Assembly (NCBI RefSeq): GCF_000801105.2
Contig: NC_079512.1
Location: 3,162,263 to 3,226,262 of the forward strand
Source: Raphanus sativus
Taxonomy: Eukaryota > Streptophyta > Magnoliopsida > Brassicales > Brassicaceae
Reading direction: 5' to 3'
DNA length: 64,000 bases
The notes below the pieces were generated by a model. It was not told the origin of the DNA. It was given only the letters and a program-made list of their open reading frames with translations, and made no database searches. Of this stretch, positions 54,907 through 64,000 are shown piece by piece (positions within the stretch are counted from its first letter, which is position 1; every line of letters begins with the position of its first letter). The translations under genes were made by a program, and so were the position numbers.

Positions 54907-57062
54907 ATGTAAGTTCATATCTCTTCTATTCTTCTCTTCATAGATCTCGAAATTTAGGTTGTTAGATAGAAAATTCTAGGATTGAATGGATAGTTTAGGA
55001 TTTGCATGTTTGGATTGTTGTTTGGATTGTTGGTATATTTTTTTTTTGATTTATTTTGTGTTTTTGATTTTTTAAAACGTTTTTTTGATTTTATAAAACG
55101 TTTTTTTGATTTTAAAACAATTTTTTGAATTTTTAAAACGTTTTTTTGATTTTTAAAACGTTTTTTTGATTTTTAAAACGTTTTTTTGATTTTTAAAACG
55201 TTTTTTGATTTTAAAACTATTTTTATATATTAAAACTATTTTTATATATTAAAACTATTTTTTTATTTATTAAACAATTTTTAAAATATTAAAACTATTT
55301 TTAATATATTAAAACTATTTTTTTGTAATTATTAAACAATTTTTAATATATTAAATTTTTTTAGTAATTATTAAACAATTTTAATATATTAACAAATTAA
55401 ATAAATAATTGTATATATTAAATAAAATTTATTTATATAAAGGTCTCAAGAGGAACATACCCGCTCTCGACAGCGTCGTGGTCGTGGTGGTTCGGGGAGC
55501 GGCTCCATTTCGGGTTCCGCATCGCCGTACAGCTCCTACCAGACATCTCCTTCTCCATTTCCCTCTCATTCTCCTCCCGCTCCCGGTGTGGCACCCACTC
55601 CTGCTCCTGCTCCTGCTCATCCGGCACTTCTGAGAGTTGCGGAGTTTGTTCGACAGCCGGGTCGTGACCATCTTCCATATCTCACTCAGTATCCACGTGG
55701 ACAGGGTCAGACATGGTAATTAAACCTATTTTTTTTTCATTAAAATTTGATTCATTTAAAATAATTAATTCTAAAATAATTAATTCTTTTTATTAGGTTT
55801 GACCGATCCAGGAACGGGATCAGCGGATGGATCAACAGTATGATGTACTCGTCCCTCGACAATGGACATCCGACTTTCACCGACTTCCCTCTCGAGAAGC
55901 AGCATATGTGGTTTCAACAGTTTGCGGTAAGTATTCTATTTTTTACTTATTTTTTACTTATTTTTTTCATTTTTAATATTAATTTTCTAATAATTGTGTT
56001 TTATTTTCAGCAACAATTCAACTGGAATGCCGATGATACGTTGTTTATCTATTACCACTTCGTCCATAAAGTTATGGACAACTATGGGAAGCAGATGCAC
56101 TCGTGGAAGAAGAAGTGGGAAATAAACAAGGTTCGTTTTTATTTATGATACAATTTTTTTAATTTTTTAAAATATTTTTTTATTTATTTAACAATTTTTT
56201 TTTTAAAGGTTCCAAAGGGGATGGACCCGACGGTCTGGCAGGAGTTGAGTGTGCATTGGAGTAAGAACGAAGTGAGAGCAACTTCTTCCACCAACTCCAC
56301 CAACCGCAAGAGCGACCGTAAGGGGAAGGGCATGTACGTCCATAACTTGGGTGCTCAATCTTTAGCCAGTCTGGGGGATCGCTTGGTAAGCTTGTCGGTT
56401 TTTATTATATTATTTAAGATTCTAATATTTTTTTGTGCATTTCTTTTAATTACTAATGTTTGTTTAATTTATGTTTTTTTCAAGGCGGAAGAAAATGAGG
56501 GGGAGCCGGTTGATCATCTCCGCCTAATAAAGACGGCGTATACCAACAAGAAGACCGGCGAGATTGATGATGGTGTTGTGAGGGATGTGGTCACCCTCAT
56601 CGACAGTCAGATGGAACAGGAAGTGTCTCAGCTTCAAACCGAGGATGACGATTCGACGGGATCGACCGGCTTGCCTCGGGTTCGGATCAACCAAATCGTT
56701 GAAGCGGTAAGTTCATTTTTTAAAGTTCAATCCATTTTTATATTATTTAAATTTGACACTTTTTTTTTCAGTCGGTTCCAAAGAAGAAGGGCCGTTTGTT
56801 CGGTTTGGCTCGTCGGTCTCCCTCGGTTCCGTCTGCTTCTGCACCACCACCGTCCTATGTTGATCAAGAAGTCCTTCTAAGCCAGATGAGGGACAAGGAT
56901 GCTCGCATATCTGCGCTGGAGTCCATGGTGGCGAGTCAAGAGGCGGGCTGGGAGGCACAGAGGAAGCTGAACGAGCAAATGATGGCGATGATGAGGAGCA
57001 TGAACCCGAACGCCAACGTGGACTTCCCGACCATGCCAGACCCGGACTTCCAAACCCCGTAG
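54907..57062 (+). CDS. Second CACTA gene, plant transposase (Ptta/En/Spm, Transposase_24)
   Basis: Seven exons: 54907-54908 (only AT of the start codon), 55443-55715, 55797-55926, 56011-56130, 56209-56385, 56485-56706 and 56772-57062; they sum to 1215 nt, 404 residues. The start codon is split by intron 1 (AT/GTAAGT ... AAG/G). The N-terminal third is low-complexity, rich in Arg/Gly then Ser/Pro, and the Transposase_24 region follows (about 160-330: [23 protein letters not shown]-free, then [20 protein letters not shown] and [10 protein letters not shown]). The C-terminus is a likely coiled coil (about 350-395). Proteins of this type are thought to bind the subterminal repeats and assist the transposase. 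Unlike the transposase, this frame is fully open. A CT-rich leader (54710-54905) precedes it. Confidence 0.85.
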
Positions 57063-57741
57063 TTTAATTTCTTTCAGAAACTCTAAATGTTTTCTTTTCG
57101 TTTGTATGACTTTGAATTTTAAATAATATGTTTTCAATTTAAATTTTAATTTTATATTTTCGAATTTAAATATTTTTTTTTAAAAAAACAATTATTAAAA
57201 AAAAAAATATTCAAAATATTCCGAGGAACAGCTGTCCTCGGTATATACCGAGGGATGTGTTCCTCGGAATATTCCGAGGGAAGGTTTCCTCGAAAATTTT
57301 CGAGGGCTGCTTTCCTCGAAAATTTTCGAGGAAACAGTCCCTCGAAATATTCCGAGGAAAACTGGTCCTCGAAATTTTCGAGGAAATAGTCCCTCGGAAA
57401 TTTCCGACGAAACTGTTTCCTCGAAAACTTTCGTAGGTGTTTTCCCTCGGTATAATCCTCGGTACATATCGAGGGAATTGTTCCTCAATATATTCCGAGG
57501 ACCTCTTCGACGAAGGGCAGTCCTCTAAATATCCTCGGAATTATGTTTCCTCGAAATTCCGTCACAAATTTTCGAGGAAATTTCGAGGGAAAATGAAATT
57601 TCGAGGAGATTTTTTCGAGGGACGTTTTCCTCGGTATTTCGTCGGAATACGCTTATTCCGACGAAATAGCGAGGAAAAAGTCCCTCAGTATCAGCGTGTT
57701 TTCTTGTAGTGATTATTTTAAGAGATTATAGAGAGTTTGAC

Positions 57742-58384
57742 ATGGCAACTTCCAGCTTCTCGTCTCGTGGTGCGCAAACCGTGAACACCATTTTCGTCAA
57801 GTAAGTCTGACTCCATACAGTGGCGGAGACAGTGCTTTAGCACAGTGGTCACTTGACCCATGTGATTTTTAGGAAACAAATTTTTTTACATGTATTTTGA
57901 AGAAAAAAATTGAAAACTATCACCATTTTAATTCATTGACCCATGTAATATATAGATGCTTATAAAGAAATTGACCCCTCTAATTGATTATGCTGGCTCC
58001 GCCACTGACTCCATACTAATAAATGCATTGTGTTATCTTTTTTTTTCTGATACACACATTGTGTTATCTAACTTGTATTTATACACATGCAATTACATAT
58101 ACAGACCGATGCTTAGGAAATCTATCCACAAGAAGAGCGGGTCACAAGACATAGTGAGGGAGTCGGTGAAGAGTGATGGCGCCAGCGTCCGAGAGGCCGA
58201 GATGAAGACGATGAGAGGTTTCTCCGTGGCCGGAGAGACGACGTCAACATCGTCAGAGAGTAGTTGGGTCCCACATGAAACCACGGGAATATACTATCCA
58301 AAGGGACAAGAGAAGGTGATGCAAGATGTGCCTCCTCCTCCAGCTGGTAGCCATGTGGACGAGCTAGTTAACTGGTTCTTTTGA
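57742..58384 (+). CDS. Small LEA-like (LEA_3/SAG21-type) protein
   Basis: Two exons (57742-57800, 58105-58384) encode 112 residues. The protein starts MATSSFSSRGAQTVNTIFVK, is rich in Ser, Lys and Glu, and has the LEA_3-like motif SSWVPHETTGIYYP, comparable to the W-x-P-x-x-x-T-G-Y-Y-x-P block of mitochondrial or plastid LEA_3/SAG21 proteins; it ends VDELVNWFF. Such proteins accumulate under drought, in senescence or in seeds. The position matches the gene after At1g73130 (about At1g73120). The 8-kb CACTA element sits 30 bp before the ATG and cuts the gene off from its TATA box and ABRE at 49525-49677. Intron 1 carries a 190-bp hAT MITE. The coding region itself shows no damage, so either the insertion is young or a new promoter is used. 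Confidence 0.78.
57818..58007. mobile_element. hAT-type MITE, 190 bp, in the LEA-like gene intron
   Basis: The ends are CAGTGGCGGAGACAG and, inverted, CAGTGGCGGAGCCAG. An 8-bp target duplication ACTCCATA flanks it (57810-57817, 58008-58015). It begins 17 bp after the splice donor and leaves both splice sites intact. Confidence 0.95.
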
Positions 58385-60511
58385 TCCTTACTTTCCTATC
58401 ATCTCGATCTCACCATGATAGCACTACTGTTCTCGATATCTAAGTCTAATTATTGTTGTAAGGAGAGGGGGGGGGGACAAACTTTACTATACTGTTCTGT
58501 GTTGTATCATACATATCTGTGTGTATAAGTGTGGATATGTATGTATAGTCATATAATCAATGATAATGAATAATGATGATGGTAGTAATTAAATGAATTA
58601 ATTTAAGTACCAATGCATGCAGCAAGTAACTGCTGCTTTATGCATGTTTTCATGAATTTGTTTGCTGATCACCCTTCTACAGACTAACTAAGTAAGGCTT
58701 TGTTTAGTGTCAAGCCTTATCCGAATAAAATTAATCTTTCTGCATTAAAATTGGAACTTACAAGTAGTTAACAAAGAGAATAAGAATGAAGTTGAACGTG
58801 GGACCAAAACTAGTCATTGTCTTAGAAAACCACAGGATTAGCTACTACAATCAGACAAGAAACAAGCATGTTATTTCTTTCTTTCTTTCTTTCAAAAAAA
58901 CATGACTTCAGAAAAAAATAGAAAAGACATGACTTTAGACAAGACCCATGCATGTTGGCTTTGAACAAATGGCTCTTTTTCTTTAACATCCAAAAAGCCA
59001 CTAAACACACTCAGATTTTAGTTTGTGTTACCATTCATCATATTTCACACACAACACATACTTAAAAAATAGTTTACAAAAAAAAAACACATACTTAAAA
59101 ATATATATAAAATAAGATGAAACGCACCTGAGACTAATTAGGTGAGTTTGTTAAGTTATTTTTTCATATCAAACTTTTTCATTTCATTTTTTAATTTTAT
59201 TAAATATAAATAGTTAGGTTTAAATAGATTAAATCTAATTTTCATTTATTATTAAAGTGTTATTTTAATATAAATATATAGTATATGTAATACAAAATAG
59301 AAACATTTATCATTCTACTATTGGTTTTGGCATTATATTTCTTTTTTTACCATTTACATTTTATTATGTGCCGCTTTTTTATTTAACTGCTAATATTCCA
59401 TAGTTTCAAAAACCGTACTCAAACTGTACCATATTATCTCATTCGCTTTATCTATACTGCTTATTATGTTGTTACCATTCAAAGCATAATACTAGAAATA
59501 TATAGGCTCCCTGCTGTGTTCTTCTTTTGTCACATTCGCTGGGATTTGGAACTGTCACCATGAAGTTAAGCTTCTACAACACAACTCAGATCTTTATGTG
59601 CAATCCATGTAGGAGAAGATCTTTATGTTTCTCGTTCGTGCTGGATGCCTTGATCACTAAGTCCGACTGGAGCCGCAAGAACCTCAGACGCCGTCAAGTC
59701 TGTCACGCTTCCCTCGAGACAGCCGCTTGTTTCCTGCTAGCGGTTCAGTTCTGAGGTATGATGAGTTCTTTGCAGGTGTTTACTTATGTGTAGTATTTCG
59801 ATATTCGTTGCAGGTGTTTACCTATGTGTAGTATTTCGATCTTATGTGTTTTCTATCTTTGCTATTATTTTTGTAATGTCTTCCTTGTTTGTATGTGTTT
59901 TCTTTCTCGTCGGACTGTGTTCAGTATTACAATATGCTTTTGTGATTTACAGATTTAATATAACCTTTTATTATTCCGAAGATTGAAAATGTTTGCAATT
60001 TAAAAGTGTCACCTGATTCCTATTTAGTATACTATATACATATAAAGTGGTTGAATTTTATAATCTCTGAAGCACCACTGGTCCAGCATTAGTATACTAT
60101 ATACATATAAAGTGGTTGAATTTCATAATCTCTGAAGCACCACTGGTCCAGCATATAACAGTTTCACAACTCTCAAGTTATTCAGAATCAAGTTAAAAGT
60201 TTTTTGTCTCTCTTTTCTGCTAAGAAAATCAAGTTAAAAGTTGTTCTTATTGTTCCCAGACTATTTATTACCGGATTGGCAACTTTGATGATGACTTGTA
60301 AGGCAAGGAAAGACGAGAGTTCTCATGATCAATGATCAAGTCCTATTCTAGAGTTCTCATAAGCTAAGTTGTAAATCCTCTGCTTTTATACCGCAAAGAT
60401 AAAGCTTCTTATACAAGTTATTTTGTCAGAAAAAAAAAGGCTCTTCAAGCCAACATGAAACAGTTTTGCAATCTAAAATTAACAAAAAAAAAAAAGAAGC
60501 CTCCTTAAAAT
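58385..60511. other. Intergenic region with a 65-bp tandem repeat
   Basis: About 2.1 kb. It contains the LEA-like 3' UTR, A/T-rich spacer, a G10 run (58468-58477), and a short segment of more coding-like composition at 59527-59754 that I cannot assign. No gene is supported. Confidence 0.5.
60026..60154. repeat. 65-bp tandem direct repeat, two copies
   Basis: AGTATACTATATACATATAA starts at 60026 and again at 60091, both continuing through AAGCACCACTGGTCCAGCAT with a single T/C difference. Confidence 0.92.
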
Positions 60512-62781
60512 TCAACTGTACTGTCTGACCATAAGAACGTCGGAGCATAATCTTTGAGGAACTTGTTGCAGTTCTTTACCTTCTTGCCATGCCTGTCCTA
60601 CGCATACACCAGGACCTATATGTCGTATGTATATGACAACACTGTCGTCGAACGGATAGGGATGCTTGGCTGCAACATTAAATGAACGAAAAATTAAACA
60701 TATAAACCTATGAGTTGAGATACAATGTGTGTGCAAGAAAAAATGGAAAAAGGCTAATCTAAGCAATGAATCTTACCTGGTCGAGGAAACCCTTGTGGGT
60801 AATCTTCAATGGCAAGAAGCCCATCACCAAATGTGCAGGCTATGTCGCAGGGTTCTTCTGTGGCCATTACTTCCACAGCTTCTGTGACCTCAAAGTAAAG
60901 CGGGCTGAAAGCATTGGCAAGGGTTGAGACTATCGGTCCACCTGCATAATGACATTTCTAGAGATATTAGTTAAAACATATATAGCAACAGACAGTCATT
61001 AAACATATATATATAGTAATAATGACTTGCAAAAAGGCTTTTAAACAGTTACAAAGATGCAAACAAATCTCTAAATCTCTTAAAATGCAAGCCCTGCCTA
61101 AGGAAAAAGGAACAGAAAAATCTAAACAAAATCAGTTCCAAAGATTAGCTAATCCATGATCTGCCCATCGTTAAGTATATTTTCACATAAAGTTAACTAT
61201 ACCTGTGTTGGCAATAAACTCCTAGCAAGTGAAAATGGAAAAGTGATTCACATGTATATTTTGAGAAAATCATTAAATGGAGAAGGACTCACCACAAACA
61301 CGCCCATAGATTTGGCCGTTGTTGGAGGAAAACACAGCCTACCAAGTAACATAATAAACTATGTCAAGAAAGATAGATGCTGCTGAATGAAATAGGCATG
61401 GAAGTGGTGATATCAGTCCTCACTTACCATCTTGAAGGACTTTATCCAGGATATGATTAGTGGACCTAAACAATAAGAGAAGAATATCTTAGAAGCTGTC
61501 AAGAACATACAAAACCATTTTTTTTTTAATTTGTGGAGAGAATATATCAGACCTAAGAATGGATTATTTACCATTACTTGTTCGGCAGTTAAAGTATTCA
61601 AGTGACACTTCCGCATCTCCTCCAGTAGTGAACAACTTTGATGCAGCCATTTTAGCTAATTTCGAATCTTCATAACGAGAGCCTGCTATTTCCCACGCTC
61701 TTGATATAAGCCTGCATAGATACATAGCTCTCATGAAAACTCCATAAAGTGTTTCATCCATTCCATGCAATATTTTCAAAGAGACGTATGACAAACCACA
61801 AGACTCAAAAGCTATATATATACATATAGATAAAATTCCAGAAAGAAGAACCTTGGCTCTAGAAATTGCAGCAAGCGGTGGCGCCTCTCTTCAGGGATAT
61901 CTTCAATCTTTTTCCTGCACAGTCTGAACTCTATCAAACAGTTATCTTATTGTTATACAAGATGCCAAATGAAAACTAGCAGTTAAATGCATGACTAGAG
62001 GTAGTATAACTTAAACTGATGGAGTCATTTTATCCTCTTGCTTTGAGATATACAAGTATACAACACACCTATCAATAGTTATCCAGATATTAACTATAAC
62101 AATCCATCGTAGACAAGTGTAAAAGAACAGCAAACTGAAGCTGCAGCATATACCTACTCAAATTCCATTTCTATTTAATATAGATAACACTGGTGTAGTA
62201 TAGTGACTACTTTATATATGCAAAGCCTTTCAGATTTAGAGTAAATCAATCACAAGCAGACTAACCAGAGATAAGCAGCTGGGTTATATGAAGTAGGGTC
62301 CAATGGAATCAACTCCTTGGGAGGATCAAGAAACGTTACAACATCTGATTCGTCAACGTAAACCTTTTTGCCAGTGGGAAGAGTTTCATAAGGTTTCTCA
62401 TGCCAGGGAGACTCATATCCTCTCCCTCCCTGAACCTCCATAACCACACCACGAGACAACCCTGCAGAAAAATCAAAAATCCGTTTTTTTATCAGACAAA
62501 TCTCTCCATCTAGAAATTAAACAAGATGAAACCCACAAGGAAACTGTAAATATTTGCAAGAAAGAACTGAACTTTATCTTCTACAATCACTACTACTAAA
62601 CTGACACAAAAGTTTTTTTAAGAAAAACTTTATAAATGAAAACTGAAGAGCTTAGCTCACTCTTCGAGAGAGCAAACCCGAGCTGCTGCGGCTTTTCATT
62701 CCGGTGAATTAAGGCGCGAATCGCCGGAGGAGTTACCGGAGTCCGTACCAGCCAACTCTCCCGAACCGCCCCTATCTTCAT
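60512..62781 (-). CDS. Conserved plant protein of unknown function, 308 residues
   Basis: Eight exons, in transcript order 62781-62661, 62461-62266, 61914-61852, 61711-61572, 61465-61428, 61338-61293, 60941-60777 and 60669-60512, sum to 927 nt with every junction in phase. The start ATG at 62781 gives MKIGAVRESWLVRTPVTPP. Other notable stretches are YESPWHEKPYETLPTGKKVY, IPEERRHRLLQFLEPRLISR, LISRAWEIAGSRYEDSKL, GQIYGRVCGGPIVSTLANAF and HPYPFDDSVVIYIRHIGPGV. No membrane segment, transit peptide or catalytic motif is obvious. By position it should correspond to one of the Arabidopsis genes between At1g73120 and At1g73050; I suspect the unknown gene At1g73090 but cannot confirm it. It is divergent from the GMC oxidoreductase gene, sharing a 0.7-kb promoter region. 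Confidence 0.82.
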
Positions 62782-62994
62782 CTCCGACAAGACTCAAACA
62801 AAAAGAACTCTCGACAGTTTCATCAAATAACGGGTCGATTTCGAAAATACGGTTTCAAGTAACGGGCCTTAGCTAGGCCCATATTAGAATTATGGGCCGA
62901 GTTGTGTTGCTTTTAGTGAGCAGTAACGTACAATAACATCCCTAGGCCTAGCCCGTTAACTGCAATTTCTCGCTAACGACAACTAAAAGGTTGT

Positions 62995-63365
62995 TATCCA
63001 CTGCGGTTGTGTTCATGATATCTTCTCTCTCTCTAACGGTTGATCTCTTCTTGATCTAATTCATCGATGCTGTTCTTTTATATCGTAGATACACAGATGA
63101 GTTCGAGAGCTGAGAAACACTCAATAAAAATTACTTCTATACCGAATTAAACCGGAATTTGATTAGCAGTCATCGAACCAGAAGACCAAACGGCCACGTT
63201 TTAAGAGCATGAAATATATGGAAAGCTGTTATCCAGTGCGGCTAGGTCCATGATTATTCCTCTTGATAACCGTTGATCTCTACTCGATATAACTATCCTC
63301 GATGTCTATAAGTTCTTTTATGTCGTAGATACACCGATGAGTTCATGAGCCCAGAAACACTCAAC
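62995..63365. repeat. Diverged direct repeat (about 130 bp, two copies) in a shared promoter
   Basis: The segment at about 62995-63125 (TTATCCACTGCGG, CGGTTGATCTCT, TTCTTTTATATCGTAGATAC, GATGAGTTC, GAGAAACACTCAA) recurs with substitutions at about 63228-63367. It lies between the divergent unknown gene and the GMC gene, so it may carry duplicated regulatory sites. Confidence 0.8.
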
Positions 63366-63482
63366 AATAACCACTCATAGCTACGAGTCTTCTTCTATAA
63401 CTTTGTAACTGACAAAAATCCTCTCTTTCCCGGGAAAATTTAATTTTCTTTCTGCTCCTCCGAGAAGATCTGAAGAGCGAGA

Positions 63483-64000
63483 ATGGACTGTTATCTTCTC
63501 TACACGGTGCTTCTACTCCTTCTTCTTGGATCAGTTTCTCTCTCTAACGCAAGGCCACGCGCTAATCGACGTAAGTTTTCCCCAGAACTTTCCCGGAAAA
63601 AATCTTTGCTCGTGCTTGAACATCGAACCTAATTAGATTCTTGTAGCTAGCGATGATCGATTCCTTTGCATCTCACGTGTTTTGCAGATCCCAGTTTCAT
63701 GCGATCCGTGACGAACGCAACCGATTTCGCGTCGGAGGACTACTACGACTACATAATCGTCGGCGGAGGAACGGCGGGATGTCCACTCGCCGCCACTCTC
63801 TCCCAATCCTTCCGCGTCCTCCTCCTCGAGCGCGGCGGCGTCCCCTACACAAACCCCAACCTGATGACTCACGACGGTTTCTTGACGACTCTCACAGACG
63901 TCACCGCCGTCGACTCCCCCGCTCAGTCATTCGTCTCCGAGGAAGGAGTCCCCAACGCTCGAGGCCGCGTCCTCGGAGGAAGCAGCGCGATCAACGCGGG
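63483..64000 (+). CDS. Secreted GMC (glucose-methanol-choline) oxidoreductase, 5' part
   Basis: Exon 1 is 63483-63570; exon 2 starts at 63688 and runs off the window. The first 25 residues are a signal peptide (YTVLLLLLLGSVSLSNA). The FAD-binding Rossmann motif follows at about residues 50-80: YDYIIVGGGTAGCPLA, then VLLLERGG. The GMC signature-1 region RGRVLGGSSAINAG is at the window edge. Plant members of this branch (Arabidopsis At1g73050, mandelonitrile-lyase-like and HOTHEAD-like) are extracellular flavoproteins that oxidise alcohols or cleave cyanohydrins; the substrate of this one is not known to me. The high GC of exon 2 is usual for these genes. The protein should be about 550 residues; roughly the first quarter is visible. 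Confidence 0.92.

Larger units (their letters stand above)
49753..57711 (+). mobile_element. CACTA (En/Spm) DNA transposon, 7959 bp
   Basis: The right end is the inverse of CACTACAAGAAAACACGC; the left end reads CAATACAAGAAAACACGC, so its third base is changed. The 3-bp target duplication ATT lies on both sides (49750-49752, 57712-57714). Subterminal regions (49775-50110 and 57215-57690) are packed with GAGGAAATTTCGAGG-type repeats in both orientations, the presumed binding sites for the element's DNA-binding protein. It has two genes: a TNP2-like transposase (50215-53744) and a second En/Spm-type gene (54907-57062). A further block of the same repeats lies between them (53850-54690). Confidence 0.97.

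Noticed and set aside
59527..59754. 75-codon open frame with coding-like composition
   Set aside because: No recognisable motif, no clear partner exons and no synteny support; kept only as a note in the intergenic entry.

Overview
The window is nuclear plant DNA from a crucifer, most likely a Brassica or close relative. The evidence is AT-rich intergenic sequence, short GT-AG introns, and a gene order I recognise from Arabidopsis thaliana chromosome 1 (about At1g73210 down to At1g73050, read backwards). Locus names come from memory of that map, not from a search. Exon coordinates were worked out by hand from splice signals and reading phase; in nearly all genes the exon sum is a multiple of three.

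1-15.2 kb is a conserved gene block: the 3' part of a DUF789 gene, a TEX2/Nvj2-like SMP lipid-transfer gene, a C-terminal scrap of a seed tonoplast aquaporin (TIP3) with a stop codon, the 63-residue APC13 (BONSAI) gene, and a nine-exon ycf45-like P-loop ATPase gene whose first intron holds a broken SKIP25-like kelch/F-box fragment. The eIF2A gene expected here is absent.

15.2-29 kb is AT-rich spacer with two young retrotransposons: a 5'-truncated LINE with an open 1087-codon RT frame and a 13-bp target duplication, and a complete Copia element whose LTRs differ by one indel and whose polyprotein frame is broken once.

29.1-43.7 kb is a tandem duplication of a CLE1 - RING-H2 (ATL) - GTE3 block. 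The breakpoint lies inside the first GTE3 copy, making it a pseudogene. The two copies act as empty-site references for each other, which lets the ends of a Helitron, a MULE-like element carrying a telomere-like array, two hAT elements and a small MITE be read to the base. One ATL copy has lost a zinc-binding cysteine.

43.3-49 kb has intact GTE3 (bromodomain/NET), TBL31 (xylan O-acetyltransferase family, with a hAT MITE exactly at a splice donor) and an acidic protein of unknown function.

49.7-57.7 kb is an 8-kb CACTA (En/Spm) element inserted in the 5' leader of a small LEA-like gene. It separates an ABRE/TATA promoter from its coding region. Its TNP2-like transposase is frameshifted and its left end has mutated, while its second gene is open and has a start codon split by an intron. 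58-64 kb holds a conserved 308-residue protein of unknown function (minus strand) and the start of a secreted GMC oxidoreductase.

I see no phage-like, CRISPR-like or other novel multi-gene system. The interest lies in TE-driven remodelling of a conserved gene block.
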